From positions 1 through 64,000 of the forward strand of contig NZ_BBWJ01000032.1 of NCBI RefSeq assembly GCF_001463745.1: 64,000 bases of DNA, written 5' to 3'. The notes below the pieces were generated by a model. That model searched no databases. It saw nothing but the letters and a program-made list of their open reading frames with translations, and was not told the DNA's origin. The position numbers and the translations under genes are program-made. Each line of letters begins with the position of its first letter. Positions within the stretch are counted from its first letter, which is position 1. Positions 26,264 through 35,179 of this stretch are shown piece after piece. The DNA comes from Aureimonas sp. AU22 (GTDB taxonomy: Bacteria > Pseudomonadota > Alphaproteobacteria > Rhizobiales > Rhizobiaceae).

Positions 26264-27514
26264 CTATCCGAAACGACTGCTGCTGTAGGGTGCGGGGTCG
26301 ACGAAGGGCGCAGCGCCCGTGAGGAGTTCCGCCAGAAGGCGGCCGCTGGCGGGACCAATCGTCAGCCCGTGATGAGCATGCCCGAAATTGAACCAGAGCC
26401 CCTTGTGGCGATGGGCCGGGCCGATGACGGGGCGCATGTCCGGCAGGCAGGGGCGGTGACCGAGCCAGGGCGATGCCTCGACCGGCTGACCGAGCGGCAG
26501 CAACTGCCGCGCCCACCGCTCGGCATGGTCGATCTGACGGGCATTCGCCGGGCGGTCGGACTGGGCGAACTCGATGCCGGTGGTGAGGCGGACGCCCTGG
26601 CGCATCGGTGCCAGCACATAGCCGGCCTCCTCGTCGACGACCGAATGATGGAGGGCGACCCCGGCCGGCAGGCGGTAGTGACGATGATAGCCGCGCTTGA
26701 TGCCGAGCGGGATCGCATAACCGAGGCGGCGGAAGATCGAGCCCGCCTTCGACGCCAGTGCGACGACGGTGTCGGCGGCCTCGATCCGCCCCCACTCCGT
26801 CTCGACGGACCAACCGGGTTCGGTCTTGGCCAGGCTCGTCGCCTCGCCCCGGAGGATCGTGCCGCCGCGCTCTGCGAAGAGCCCTGCATAGCGCCGGGTC
26901 AGTTCGCCGGGATCGGTGACGGTCTTGGGATCCAGCCAGTGGATCGCGCCGAAAACGCCCTTGGTGCCGGTCGCGATCGACGGTTCGAGGCCGGCGAGGC
27001 CGTCCGCGTCGAGAACCGTCATCGCCAGGCCGTGCGGCGAAAGGGAGGCTGCCTCGGCGGCGGCGGCCTCGAAGCGCTTCGGCGTCCGGTAGGCGGCGAT
27101 CCAGCCTTTCGCCCGGACGAGGTCGCCGGCACCGGCGGCCTCGATCAGCGCGTCGTGCTCGACGACGCTGGCCTCGATCAGCGGCAGCATCGCCTTCGTC
27201 GCGACCGCGAGATTGCGCGGCGAGGACTGACGCCAGTAGCGAAACAGGAAAGGCGCGACATGCAGGAGGTCGCGCGGATCGTAACGCACATCCGACGAGC
27301 GGTTGAGCGCATAGCGCAGCACGGTCGCGAGGCTGCGGGGGAAGGCGTAGGGCACGACGCTGGAGCGCTCGATCAGCCCGGCATTGCCATAGCTCGTGCC
27401 TTGGCCGGGCTCGCCTTTATCGACCAGGACCACGTTGCGCCCGCGCGCCTGCAGATGCAGCGCCGCCGACACACCGACGATCCCGGCCCCCAACACGATG
27501 ACGTCGGTCTTCAT
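26264..27514 (-). CDS. dadA: FAD-dependent D-amino acid dehydrogenase (DadA-like)
   Basis: A 416-residue DAO-family flavoprotein. The N-terminal dinucleotide motif VIVLGAGIVGVSAALHLQ and VDKGEPGQGTSYGNAGLIE (typical of DadA) are followed by a C-terminal GHRPCLPDMRPVIGPA and NFGHAHHGLTIGPASG, the FAD-closing motif. DadA oxidises D-amino acids to 2-oxo acids and ammonia, passing electrons to the respiratory chain. It begins 51 bases after an amino-acid-type binding-protein gene on the same strand, so the operon probably captures and oxidises an amino acid. Several DadA paralogues have other amine substrates (for example hydroxyproline), so substrate confidence is low. Confidence 0.85.
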   Translation of the reverse strand: MKTDVIVLGAGIVGVSAALHLQARGRNVVLVDKGEPGQGTSYGNAGLIERSSVVPYAFPRSLATVLRYALNRSSDVRYDPRDLLHVAPFLFRYWRQSSPRNLAVATKAMLPLIEASVVEHDALIEAAGAGDLVRAKGWIAAYRTPKRFEAAAAEAASLSPHGLAMTVLDADGLAGLEPSIATGTKGVFGAIHWLDPKTVTDPGELTRRYAGLFAERGGTILRGEATSLAKTEPGWSVETEWGRIEAADTVVALASKAGSIFRRLGYAIPLGIKRGYHRHYRLPAGVALHHSVVDEEAGYVLAPMRQGVRLTTGIEFAQSDRPANARQIDHAERWARQLLPLGQPVEASPWLGHRPCLPDMRPVIGPAHRHKGLWFNFGHAHHGLTIGPASGRLLAELLTGAAPFVDPAPYSSSRFG

Positions 27515-27565
27515 GCGCTCACTTCAATCGGATGGCTCGCGCCGGGGGCAGCGGCGCTCTTTCCC

Positions 27566-28324
27566 TCAATAGATGTCGAAGGGAAAGTACTTGCTGACGA
27601 TCTGCCCATAGGTGCCGTTGGCGACGATCGCCTTGATCGCGGTATTGAAACGCTCCCGCAGGGCGTCGTCGCCCTTGCGAACTGCGATGCCGGCCTCGGT
27701 CGCGGTGCCGGGCACGTCGCCCAGAAGCCGGCAACAGTCCTTGCCCGCCTTGTTCAGCCAATCGACCACGACGAACTTGTCGGAGATCATGGCATCGAGA
27801 CGCCCGTTCAAGAGATCGGTCGCGGCGTCGTCCTGCGCCGGATAGAGCTTCACGTCGACGCCGGCCTTGGCGTAGACGTCCTCGGCGTAGTTGGCCTGCG
27901 TGGTCCCGGCCTGGGCGCCCACCGTCTTGCCGTCCAAGTCTGCGGCGGCGACGCCCTCCAGCGGGCTGTCCTTGAGCACGGTGACGGCGAGCGGCGTCGT
28001 GTAATACTTGTCGGTGAAGTCGACCTGTTTCTTGCGCTCCTCGGTGATGCTCATCGAGGCGACGATCGCATCGAACTTGTTGGCCATCAGAGCCGGAATG
28101 ATCCCGTCCCAATCCTGCGCAACGATGGTGCACTCGGCCTTCATCTCGGCGCAGAGGGCTTTTGCCATATCGACGTCGAGGCCGGCGAGCGAGCCGTCCG
28201 GTTGCACGAAGTTGAAGGGAGGATAGGCACCTTCGGTGGCGATGCGGATCACCGCGTCGTCGGCGACGGCCATTCGGGTGAGACCGAGAAGGGCAAGCGC
28301 GGCGGCAATCAGGACCGACTTCAT
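27566..28324 (-). CDS. Amino acid-type ABC substrate-binding protein (ArgT/HisJ-like)
   Basis: The 252-residue periplasmic protein has a signal peptide ending near AVA-DD at residue 21. It carries the cluster F signatures IRIATEGAYPPFNFVQPDGSLAGLDVD-type opening and SMSITEERKKQVDFTDKYY near 92-110. Such proteins bind lysine/arginine/ornithine, octopine or similar. The start follows GGGAGATAGAACC. No permease or ATPase gene adjoins it, so it must share a membrane complex encoded elsewhere. It is co-transcribed with dadA. Confidence 0.9.
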   Translation of the reverse strand: MKSVLIAAALALLGLTRMAVADDAVIRIATEGAYPPFNFVQPDGSLAGLDVDMAKALCAEMKAECTIVAQDWDGIIPALMANKFDAIVASMSITEERKKQVDFTDKYYTTPLAVTVLKDSPLEGVAAADLDGKTVGAQAGTTQANYAEDVYAKAGVDVKLYPAQDDAATDLLNGRLDAMISDKFVVVDWLNKAGKDCCRLLGDVPGTATEAGIAVRKGDDALRERFNTAIKAIVANGTYGQIVSKYFPFDIY

Positions 28325-28800
28325 GGTTCTATCTCCCAGAGGGTGGAGGGCGGTGTGGGCTGGAGCGTCTTCGATATCGGCCGCGCTTCGACACGGACTG
28401 GGAGAGGCAGAACGGTGGTATGCCGAACGAGGCTGCCGGAATCGCCGACCCGGCGCAAGGGCCATGACGAAGGCCGGGCCTCAACCCGCAAAAGCCGCGA
28501 ACGGCCGCCGCCCGCTTGGCGGAAATGCCGTGCAAATGGTCCCCGAAAAGAGCCTCGCCGAGCGTCGTCGACGAGATGGCGCGTGGGATCTCATCTTCCG
28601 GCATCGTCCGGATTGTTCTGGCTCTCGCGAGGTGGTCCTCCGGATGTAGGCTCGCGGTCCGATGGACGACGCGAGAAGGACCACCGCGATCTGACCCCAC
28701 GACATCGTCGGCCCGGCTCGCCGTCGCGGCCCACGCTGCCATTTATCCGCCGGGGAACAGGGTGCCCGAACCGAGCGCCGCCACCGCGGGAGGAACATCC
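28325..28800. other. Intergenic region with a nested stem-loop upstream of the VIT1-like gene
   Basis: No gene is seen in these ~475 bases between divergent operons. It contains the structured element at 28631-28685, listed separately. Confidence 0.5.
28631..28685 (+). ncRNA. Nested perfect stem-loop, candidate structured 5' leader
   Basis: Outer stem GGTGGTCCT (28631-28639) with AGGACCACC (28677-28685); middle stem CTCGCG (28651-28656) with CGCGAG (28670-28675); inner stem GTCC/GGAC (28657-28660, 28664-28667) closing a 3-nt loop. An 11-nt bulge lies on the 5' side. In total 19 base pairs are perfect. It ends about 115 bases before the VIT1-like start, on its strand. It matches no riboswitch class that I recognise. 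Confidence 0.35.
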
Positions 28801-29505
28801 ATGCCTTCGCCCGTCCGACATCCCGAGCGTCATCTCGTCTCCCGCATCGGCTGGCTGCGTGCCGCGGTGCTCGGCGCCAACGACGGCATCGTGTCGACGG
28901 CGAGCCTGATCGTCGGCGTCGCGTCCGCGTCCGCGGCCCCACGCGACATTCTTCTTGCAGGCACGGCGGGCCTCGTGGCGGGCGCCATGTCGATGGCGGC
29001 GGGCGAGTACGTCTCTGTCAGCTCGCAGTCCGACACCGAGCGGGCCGATACGGAACGCGAGCGCCGGGAGCTCGCCGAGCAGCCCGAGGAGGAAGCGCGC
29101 GAGCTGGCCGGGATCTACGAGGCACGCGGACTGGAGCCCGCTCTTGCCGCCGAGGTCGCCCGTCAGCTCATGGCTCGCGATGCGCTCGGCGCCCATCTTC
29201 GGGACGAGCTCGGCATGGCAGAGGAGACCGCAGCGCGGCCGATCCAGGCGGCGCTGACCTCTGCGGCGACGTTCGCCGTCGGCGCCGCCCTTCCGCTTGC
29301 AGCGGCGTCCTTCGCACCGACCACCCTCTTGGTGCCGGCTGTGTCGATCGCCTCGCTCCTGTTCCTGGCGTTCCTCGGCGCGATCGGTGCCAGGGCCGGC
29401 GGGGCTGACGTTCTGAAGGCCACGGCGCGCGTCGCCTTCTGGGGTGCGCTGGCCATGGCCGCGACAGCGGTGATCGGCGCCCTATTCGGGACGCAGGCGA
29501 CTTGA
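28801..29505 (+). CDS. VIT1/CCC1 family iron/manganese transporter
   Basis: A 234-residue membrane protein with the N-terminal WLRAAVLGANDGIVSTASLIVGVASA (~16-40) and GAMSMAAGEYVSVSSQSDTE (~61-80), the defining metal-path motifs of VIT1/CCC1. A charged, helical cytosolic stretch (~80-140, ERERRELAEQPEEEARELAG) is the expected metal-binding domain, and three further hydrophobic segments follow. Members move Fe2+ or Mn2+ out of the cytosol by proton antiport. The start follows GGGAGGAACATCC. A stable hairpin lies in the upstream leader. Confidence 0.9.
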   Translation: MPSPVRHPERHLVSRIGWLRAAVLGANDGIVSTASLIVGVASASAAPRDILLAGTAGLVAGAMSMAAGEYVSVSSQSDTERADTERERRELAEQPEEEARELAGIYEARGLEPALAAEVARQLMARDALGAHLRDELGMAEETAARPIQAALTSAATFAVGAALPLAAASFAPTTLLVPAVSIASLLFLAFLGAIGARAGGADVLKATARVAFWGALAMAATAVIGALFGTQAT

Positions 29506-29726
29506 TGCGAAGATCCGGATCGGTCCTTCCGGTTGTCCTGCCGGCATTGGCTGGGCAAAGCCGTTTGCTTCGCGTTGTCTTGGGTCCTGCTTGATGGCGG
29601 CATCCATCGCGCCGGTCGGACACCGGCCGCTCCAGATGGTTGCGCCTGCGTCCGGGCAAGTGCGGGAAGGGTCATGCCGGAGAGGCCGGCCAGGAGAAGG
29701 GATGCGGTCAGGAGCATCGTGCGCAT
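29482..29726 (-). pseudogene. Possible small secreted protein with a frame break
   Basis: ATG at 29726 opens a good signal peptide (MRTMLLTASLLLAGLSGM, then ALA) in one frame. About 40 residues in, sensible text appears to pass to another frame (PTGAMDAAIKQDPRQ, then GFAQPMPAGQPEGPI), ending at a stop near 29482. The first frame itself stays open far into the opposite-strand VIT1-like gene, which is implausible for a real protein. Either a frameshift or chance; no family recognised. Confidence 0.3.
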
Positions 29727-29859
29727 GGGGCGCCTTGCTTGGCGATACACCGACAAGCGGGCAAGCGGCGAGGCGGTTGCGGCTATACGAAAGCGTATAG
29801 GAGTTCCCCTCCGGCACCTTCGCGAGAGATGCGGTCCACGCCCGGCCACGGCTCGTTCG

Positions 29860-30423
29860 TCACCAGATCCGCATGCGGTTCAGGAGGCCGTCGCGCCGGA
29901 TGAACTGGTGGTTGAGGGCGCCCGCGACGTGCAGCGCGGTGAGCGCGAGAATCGCCCAGCCGATCGTTGCGTGAATCTCGAAGAGCTGGTCGCTCCGGTC
30001 CTCGTTCATCGTCACGAGATCGGGCAGCGCGACGCCGAAGAAGCGGATCGTGTCGCCCGACAGCGCCGAGGCGTACCAGCCGACAAGCGGCATGGCGACG
30101 AGGAGCGCGTAGAGCGTGGCCTGCACCAGCGTCGCCAGACGCATCTCCCAGCGCTGCGTGTCGCCGGGCAGCGGCTCGATCGGATGGGTCACGCGCCAGA
30201 CGATGCGCGCGGCGACGACGACGAGGATCAGGAGGCCGAAGGACTGGTGCAGGGCGACCAGCGACGCGCCGGTGTCGCTGGGGCCGAGTGCGTCGAAGGT
30301 CCAGGCGAGCCCGAACATGAGGACGAGGAGACCGGCCGTCAGCCAGTGCAGCGTGCGGATGGTCATGGCCAGTGGGCGGGGTCGCGCAACGCCGGAGTGC
30401 TCGGCGCGAGAGGTTACGAACAT
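29860..30423 (-). CDS. Cytochrome b561 family protein
   Basis: A 187-residue four-helix membrane cytochrome. The heme-ligand histidines can be seen in TLHWLTAG (helix 1), ALHQSFGLL (helix 2), EIHATIGW (helix 3) and ALHVAGALNH (helix 4), with WRVTHPIEPLP between helices as in the prokaryotic b561 group. It would pass electrons between the quinone pool and periplasmic acceptors. ATG at 30423 follows AAGGAAC. It is divergent from a cupredoxin gene across 99 bp, suggesting a shared redox role. Confidence 0.9.
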   Translation of the reverse strand: MFVTSRAEHSGVARPRPLAMTIRTLHWLTAGLLVLMFGLAWTFDALGPSDTGASLVALHQSFGLLILVVVAARIVWRVTHPIEPLPGDTQRWEMRLATLVQATLYALLVAMPLVGWYASALSGDTIRFFGVALPDLVTMNEDRSDQLFEIHATIGWAILALTALHVAGALNHQFIRRDGLLNRMRIW

Positions 30424-30522
30424 GTATAGTTCCTTGAATTGTCATTCAGTATCGGAGCCTACAATACTCAACCTACGAAGACCGGGTCAAATAAACCGCG
30501 CCTTCAAAACCGGAGTAGGAAA

Positions 30523-30951
30523 ATGAAGTTTAGTAAGCTTGCTGCGGCAGCGGCAGTCCTTGCCGTCCTCGGCCCCGCCTCCGCCTTCGCCGCCGAGACC
30601 GTCTCGGTGCAGCTCGTGGGCGAACGCGGCGGCCAGATGGCGATCAAGCTCGACAAGACCGAAGTGCCGGCCGGCGAGGTGACGTTCCAGGTCGCCAACG
30701 TCGCAGCCAACACGCCGCACGAGATGGTGGTCATCAAGCTCGACAAGCCGGGCGAGACGCTGAAGGTCGATCCCGCCAAGAACCGCGTCGACGAGAAGAA
30801 GCTGATGAGCATGGGCGAGGTGTCCGACCTCAAGGCAGGCCAGTCCGGCAAGCTCACGGTCAACCTGAAACCCGGCGCCTACCAGCTGATCTGCAACATC
30901 AAGGGTCACGTCGCGGCCGGCATGGTCGCCACGTTCACCGTCAAGGCCTGA
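30523..30951 (+). CDS. Cupredoxin (type 1 copper protein), periplasmic
   Basis: A 142-residue blue-copper protein with a signal peptide ending near AFA at residue 23. The four expected copper ligands are present: His66 (NTPHEM), then Cys124, His129 and Met134 in LICNIKGHVAAGM, giving the C-x4-H-x4-M spacing. It would carry single electrons in the periplasm. ATG at 30523 follows GGAGTAGGAAA. Divergence from cytochrome b561 suggests the pair work in one electron route. Confidence 0.92.
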   Translation: MKFSKLAAAAAVLAVLGPASAFAAETVSVQLVGERGGQMAIKLDKTEVPAGEVTFQVANVAANTPHEMVVIKLDKPGETLKVDPAKNRVDEKKLMSMGEVSDLKAGQSGKLTVNLKPGAYQLICNIKGHVAAGMVATFTVKA

Positions 30952-30968
30952 GCCCAAGCCGCCGCTCT

Positions 30969-30993
30969 GGGGGAAGAGCGAGGTCTTTCCCCC
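30969..30993 (+). terminator. Hairpin after the cupredoxin gene
   Basis: GGGGGAAGA (30969-30977) pairs with TCTTTCCCCC (30984-30993) with one bulged T, 18 bases after the stop. There is no T-tract. Confidence 0.4.
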
Positions 30994-31288
30994 GGGGAGG
31001 CGGCGAGGCCGGTCTTCGCAGGGACCACCGCGCAACTGCAGCGGAAGGCCAGGTCCTCGGTGAGGGTTCTGGCCTTTTCCCGTGACACCCCCGCAAGTCC
31101 CGACCTCCGTCCGTGGCGGGGCTCTCGTTCGACGAACGGTGCCTTCAAAGCGGCCGCACGTCTCCAGTTCGGCATTCGGGCGCCGGGGCGGCCGAGCGGG
31201 AGCCCGCCGCCCCGGCGTATCAGGCTGCCATCGGCGCGTGGCGACGGTGGCCCTTCACGTCGAAGCGGTCGAGCATCATGACCTTGTC

Positions 31289-33541
31289 TCAAACGCGCAC
31301 GAAGTCACGCCGGAAGCGCTCCTCCCCATCGCGGCCTGCATAGACGTCGCAGATCGAGCGGAGCTGGGCGTTGGACCCGAACACGAGGTCGTTTCGCGAG
31401 GCCGTGAAACGCCGCTCGCCGGTCTCGCGATCCGCGAGTTCGAAGGTCATGGCGCCCTCGTCGAGCTTTCGCCACTCGAGGTCCGTGCTCAGGAGGTTGC
31501 GGAAGAAGTCGGTCGAAAGCACGCCCACCCGGTCCGTGAAGATGCCCTGGCCCGAGCCGTCGTGGTTGGCGCCGAGCGCGCGCAGGCCCGCCGTCAGCAC
31601 CGTCCATTCGGGGGCCGTCAGCGTCATCAGGTTGGCCTTGTCGAGGAACATCTCCTCCGGCGAGACACCCGTCGCGATCGCGCCGAAACCCTCGTCGACA
31701 TAGTTGCGGAATCCGTCCGCCACCGGCTTCAGCCAGGTGAACATCTCGATGTCAGTGAGGTCCTGCGTGGTGTCGACGCGCCCCGGCGTGAAGGGCACCG
31801 GTAGTTCGCCGCCGGCCTCGCTCGCGGCACGCTCGACCGCCACGCAGCCGCCGAGCACGATGAGGTCGGCCAGCGACACGCGCTTGCCGTCGCCGCGGCC
31901 CTCGTTGAACGCGATCATCACGGTGCGCAGCGCCGCGATCACCGGAAGGGTCCGGCGGTTGACGGCCCAGTCCTTCTGCGGGCTGAGCGCCAAGCGCCCG
32001 CCGTTCGCGCCGCCGCGCTTGTCGCTGTCGCGATAGGTGGAGGCCGCCGAGAAGGCGGTGAAGGCAAGGTCCGAGACCGACAGGCCCGTATCGCGGATGC
32101 GCGCCCTCAGGTCGGCGATCTCGGCCTCGCCGACGAGATCGTAGTCGCGCTCGGGCAGCGGGTCCTGCCACAGGAGCCCGTCCTCGATCGTCACCTCGGG
32201 GCCGAGATAGCGGTGCCTCGGTCCCATGTCGCGGTGGGTCAACTTGTACCAGGCCTTGGAGAAGGCCTGCGTGAAGGCGTCGAAGTCGGCGAGGAACTTC
32301 TCGCAGACCTTGCGGTACTCGGGATCCACCTTCAGCGCGATGTCGGTGGTCATCATCATGAGCGGGTTCATCTGCCCCGCGACGTGCGCGTCAGGGGTCT
32401 TCGGCGCGTCGGGATCTTCGGGCGTCCATTGGATCGAGCCGGCCGGGCTCGTCGTCTTTCTCCATTCGAAGCGGAAGAGGTTCTCGAGATAGCTGTTGTC
32501 CCAGCGCGTCGGGTCGGGGGTCCAGGAGCCCTCGATGCCGTTGGTCATCGTGTCCTTGCCGTGGCCGGTCCCGCGCGGGTTGTGCCAGCCGAGGCCCATC
32601 GCCTCCATCGGCGCCATCTCGGGCGGCGGGCCGATCTCGCGGGACGGCGTCATGCCGTGGCTCTTGCCGAAGGCGTGGCCGCCGGCGATGAGCGCCACCG
32701 TCTCCTCGTCGTTCATCGCCATGCGCGTGAAGGTGATGCGGATGTCGCGCGCCGCGCCCATCGGGTCGCCGTCGCCGTTGGAGCCCTCCGGGTTGACGTA
32801 GATCAGCGCCTGGTGGGAAGCGGCGAGCGGGTTCTCGAGATCGTAGTCGGGATCGCCGTTCTCCCCCCGCCAGCGCTTGTCGCGCGCGGTCATCTTCGAG
32901 ACGTCGTCCGCCTTCTCCATGTCGAGGACCTCGGGCCCCCAATAGGTCGCGTTGTCGGCCTCCCACGCGTCGAGCCGCCCGCCGCCGAAGCCGTAGGTCG
33001 CAAGGCCCATGATCTTGAGCGCGCAATTGCCGGTGAGCACCATCAGGTCGGCCCAGGACAGCGCGTTGCCATACTTATGCTTGATCGGCTGGAGGAGGCG
33101 CCGCGACTTGTCGGTGTTGCCGTTGTCCCACCAGGACGAGATCGGCGCGAAGCGCTGCATGCCCGTGCCCGCGCCGCCGCGCCCGTCGGCGATGCGGTAG
33201 GTGCCGGCCGAGTGCCAGGCCATGCGGATCATCTGCGGACCGTAGTTCCCGTAGTCCGAGGACCACCACGCAACGGAGGTGGTCAGGAACGCCTTGATGT
33301 CGCGCTTCAGTTCGGCAAGATCGATCTTGTTGAATTCGGCGGCGTAGTCGAAGTCCGGGCCGAGGGGATCGGCGGCCAGTCCGTTCTGATGCAGGACCTC
33401 GACACGCAGGCGATGCGGGTACCAGTTCTCGAGCGTCGGCCGGCTGCCCTCTGCTCCGCCGATCCGATCGCCGCCGAAGGGGCACTTTCCCTCCATCCTG
33501 TAGCTCTCGGTGTTGGTCTTGTCGTTCGACAGATGGTCCAT
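31289..33541 (-). CDS. katG: Catalase-peroxidase KatG
   Basis: The 750-residue bifunctional heme enzyme removes H2O2 by catalase and peroxidase activity. The distal site RMAWH gives Arg106, Trp109 and His110. The Met-Tyr-Trp adduct residues are Trp109, Tyr248 (ALIYVNPEG) and Met274 (TRMAMNDEE), 26 residues apart as in other KatGs, and the proximal His289 is in [10 protein letters not shown]. The C-terminal non-functional half is present, so the gene is full length. ATG at 33541 (MDHLSNDK) is chosen; the ribosome site is weak. No oxyR is adjacent. Confidence 0.97.
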   Translation of the reverse strand: MDHLSNDKTNTESYRMEGKCPFGGDRIGGAEGSRPTLENWYPHRLRVEVLHQNGLAADPLGPDFDYAAEFNKIDLAELKRDIKAFLTTSVAWWSSDYGNYGPQMIRMAWHSAGTYRIADGRGGAGTGMQRFAPISSWWDNGNTDKSRRLLQPIKHKYGNALSWADLMVLTGNCALKIMGLATYGFGGGRLDAWEADNATYWGPEVLDMEKADDVSKMTARDKRWRGENGDPDYDLENPLAASHQALIYVNPEGSNGDGDPMGAARDIRITFTRMAMNDEETVALIAGGHAFGKSHGMTPSREIGPPPEMAPMEAMGLGWHNPRGTGHGKDTMTNGIEGSWTPDPTRWDNSYLENLFRFEWRKTTSPAGSIQWTPEDPDAPKTPDAHVAGQMNPLMMMTTDIALKVDPEYRKVCEKFLADFDAFTQAFSKAWYKLTHRDMGPRHRYLGPEVTIEDGLLWQDPLPERDYDLVGEAEIADLRARIRDTGLSVSDLAFTAFSAASTYRDSDKRGGANGGRLALSPQKDWAVNRRTLPVIAALRTVMIAFNEGRGDGKRVSLADLIVLGGCVAVERAASEAGGELPVPFTPGRVDTTQDLTDIEMFTWLKPVADGFRNYVDEGFGAIATGVSPEEMFLDKANLMTLTAPEWTVLTAGLRALGANHDGSGQGIFTDRVGVLSTDFFRNLLSTDLEWRKLDEGAMTFELADRETGERRFTASRNDLVFGSNAQLRSICDVYAGRDGEERFRRDFVRV

Positions 33542-33854
33542 GGCCGCGTCCGTTCCGTCAGCAAGCGTCGCGCTCGAGACCGTGCTCGCGATTGCAGGAC
33601 GGTATCCGTCGCAACCACGTGCCACCACCGTCGAGCCGACTTCGATAGGTGGGTACGGAGATGGAGCAGACGCGGCCGCCCGCAATCAGCATTGCCAATC
33701 CGTATAGCGGAGGCGATGCGCCGGTGGATTTCGACGGGTAGAGGGCGGGGCTTCTCAACCCAAAGGCCACTTGTCCCGACCCCGCGCGAATCTTGCGCGC
33801 GTGATCCGCGGCCCTAGTTTCGTTCATGGGGACTGCCAGAGAAGAGCAATCGAC
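33542..33854. other. katG upstream region
   Basis: About 310 bases between divergent katG and a small gene. It must contain the katG promoter. No convincing OxyR-type tetrameric site or hairpin could be assigned by eye. Confidence 0.35.
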
Positions 33855-34088
33855 ATGCGGTTGACGTCACGATCGCGTTCCGTCGCCCCGTGGGCTCGAT
33901 GGTTCGCCTGGCGCCCCGTCAAGGTATTCACCGGCGAACTTGGCCAAGCCTACCGCTGGCGGTGGCTGGGTTCGGTGCAGCGTCGGCGGCACAGCCGCGG
34001 TCACTGGCAATACATGGCGATAGAATCGGAACCGGCCGCGGCGCAGGCGCGACAGCCCGATCAGGGCAACCAACCCGATACGGGTTGA
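33855..34088 (+). CDS. Small Trp/Arg-rich protein of unknown function
   Basis: A 77-residue basic protein. The core WARWFAWRPVKVF, then RWRWLGSVQRRR and HWQYMAIE, follows the pattern of short alphaproteobacterial hypothetical proteins (WFAWRPV...WVWL..V.RR...W.Y), from memory of the pattern rather than a search. The start is preceded by AGAGAAGAG. Function is unknown; the spacing of aromatic residues suggests a small beta-sheet fold. Confidence 0.6.
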   Translation: MRLTSRSRSVAPWARWFAWRPVKVFTGELGQAYRWRWLGSVQRRRHSRGHWQYMAIESEPAAAQARQPDQGNQPDTG

Positions 34089-34786
34089 AAGAGCGATGCC
34101 GGTCGGCGTGGTGCGACGCCTCTGCGAAGGGCGCAAGGGTTCAGCGTCGCTGCGACGTTCGAGGCCTCCGCACGACCTCCGCTCCCGATGAAGAACTGTC
34201 GGCGACGGCGAAGCCCCCGGGGATCGCAGTGCCGCGGCAACTTGGAGAACGAAGCCCGTCATGCCAGGATAGCGGTGCTGCGGAAGGGCAACCTAACGGG
34301 CGCAGCACGCCCAACCGGAGGTCGTTCGGCTTCCGGTTGGGTTGCATCTCTCGACGCATTGGCAAGTCCTGCCCAGCGACGGCAGCCCCATCCGAATGTC
34401 GAGGGGCCCGGGCGCATAGCTGGACGTCCTGTTGGGGACGTCCAGCCATAGGCACCTGCCCGCGAAGGGACGGGAGCGGACAGGCGCTTCTCGTGAACCC
34501 GTGACGAGCACCCATAACTGTCGCGAGATGAATGGCAAATGAACGTTGTATACAGGTTTGTAATGTTTGCGGCTTCAGCGACCGTTACGCCCCGAGAGGC
34601 GGCCTGATCATAATAGAATATGACATCTGATTTCAGGTTATTGCGGCGAGCCTGAATCGAAGATTTCAAGCGCGACACACCCGGGCTTTCGAAACCTTCG
34701 AAGAGCCCACGCGTTTGGATCGTCGAAGGGCACGGTTTCCGGACGCGGCACGCTTGCGTGCTGTCTGGCCGCGCAAGGACTGGACA
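34089..34786. other. Long intergenic region with a perfect hairpin
   Basis: About 700 bases without a credible gene. Base composition falls between about 34520 and 34660 (AT-rich), unlike the surroundings. The hairpin at 34419-34446 is listed separately. Confidence 0.4.
34419..34446. repeat. Perfect 11-bp inverted repeat (hairpin)
   Basis: GCTGGACGTCC and GGACGTCCAGC pair exactly across the loop TGTTGG. There is no T-tract on either side, so this is not a classical terminator. Role unknown. Confidence 0.5.
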
Positions 34787-35020
34787 ATGACTACCAACCC
34801 GAGCCTGGACGGTCGTGCTGCGGGGCGCGATTTCGATGGCAGCACCATGGGCGCGCGGCGGGAACGCGAAAGCGGCAAGCTCGGATGGTTCGTTGCCGCG
34901 ATCCTCATCGTCGCGGCATTTTTCCTACTGGGCTACAACGAGCGACTGCCGATGGGGGCAGGGTCGGCCCAAGTCGGCACGGGCAACGACCTTTCGTTGC
35001 CTGGTGCGTCGCTTCCCTAG
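34787..35020 (+). CDS. Small single-pass membrane protein of unknown function
   Basis: A 77-residue protein with a charged cytosolic N-terminal third (RRERESGKLG), one transmembrane helix at ~34-49 (WFVAAILIVAAFFLLGY) and a Gly/Ser-rich tail. This layout is common among alphaproteobacterial small membrane proteins. The start follows AAGGAC. No neighbours are obviously linked. Confidence 0.6.
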   Translation: MTTNPSLDGRAAGRDFDGSTMGARRERESGKLGWFVAAILIVAAFFLLGYNERLPMGAGSAQVGTGNDLSLPGASLP

Positions 35021-35179
35021 GCCTCGCCACCCAACTGACGATCTCCAGGTCGTCGATAGCCCGATCTCGCGACACCATTCGTCCTCTTCGGTCGGAGGAG
35101 CCTTCCGGCCTCCGCAACGTAACGACGGCGGTGGCTCATCTTCGATTTGCGGTGAGGTATCCCATTGCCGCAGACAAGT

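Noticed and set aside
26162..28909. A 915-codon open frame on the plus strand
   Set aside because: It is antisense to dadA and the binding-protein gene, which have intact catalytic and signal motifs. Composition is typical of a high-GC shadow frame.
29163..29726. Long minus-strand reading of the signal-peptide frame through the VIT1-like gene
   Set aside because: After residue ~40 it is antisense to the conserved VIT1-like coding sequence and becomes Ala/Arg-rich, as a shadow frame does.
34259..34678. 139-codon minus-strand frame in the long intergenic region
   Set aside because: The first 55 residues look mildly protein-like, but the rest has shadow-frame composition. No ribosome site or family is visible.
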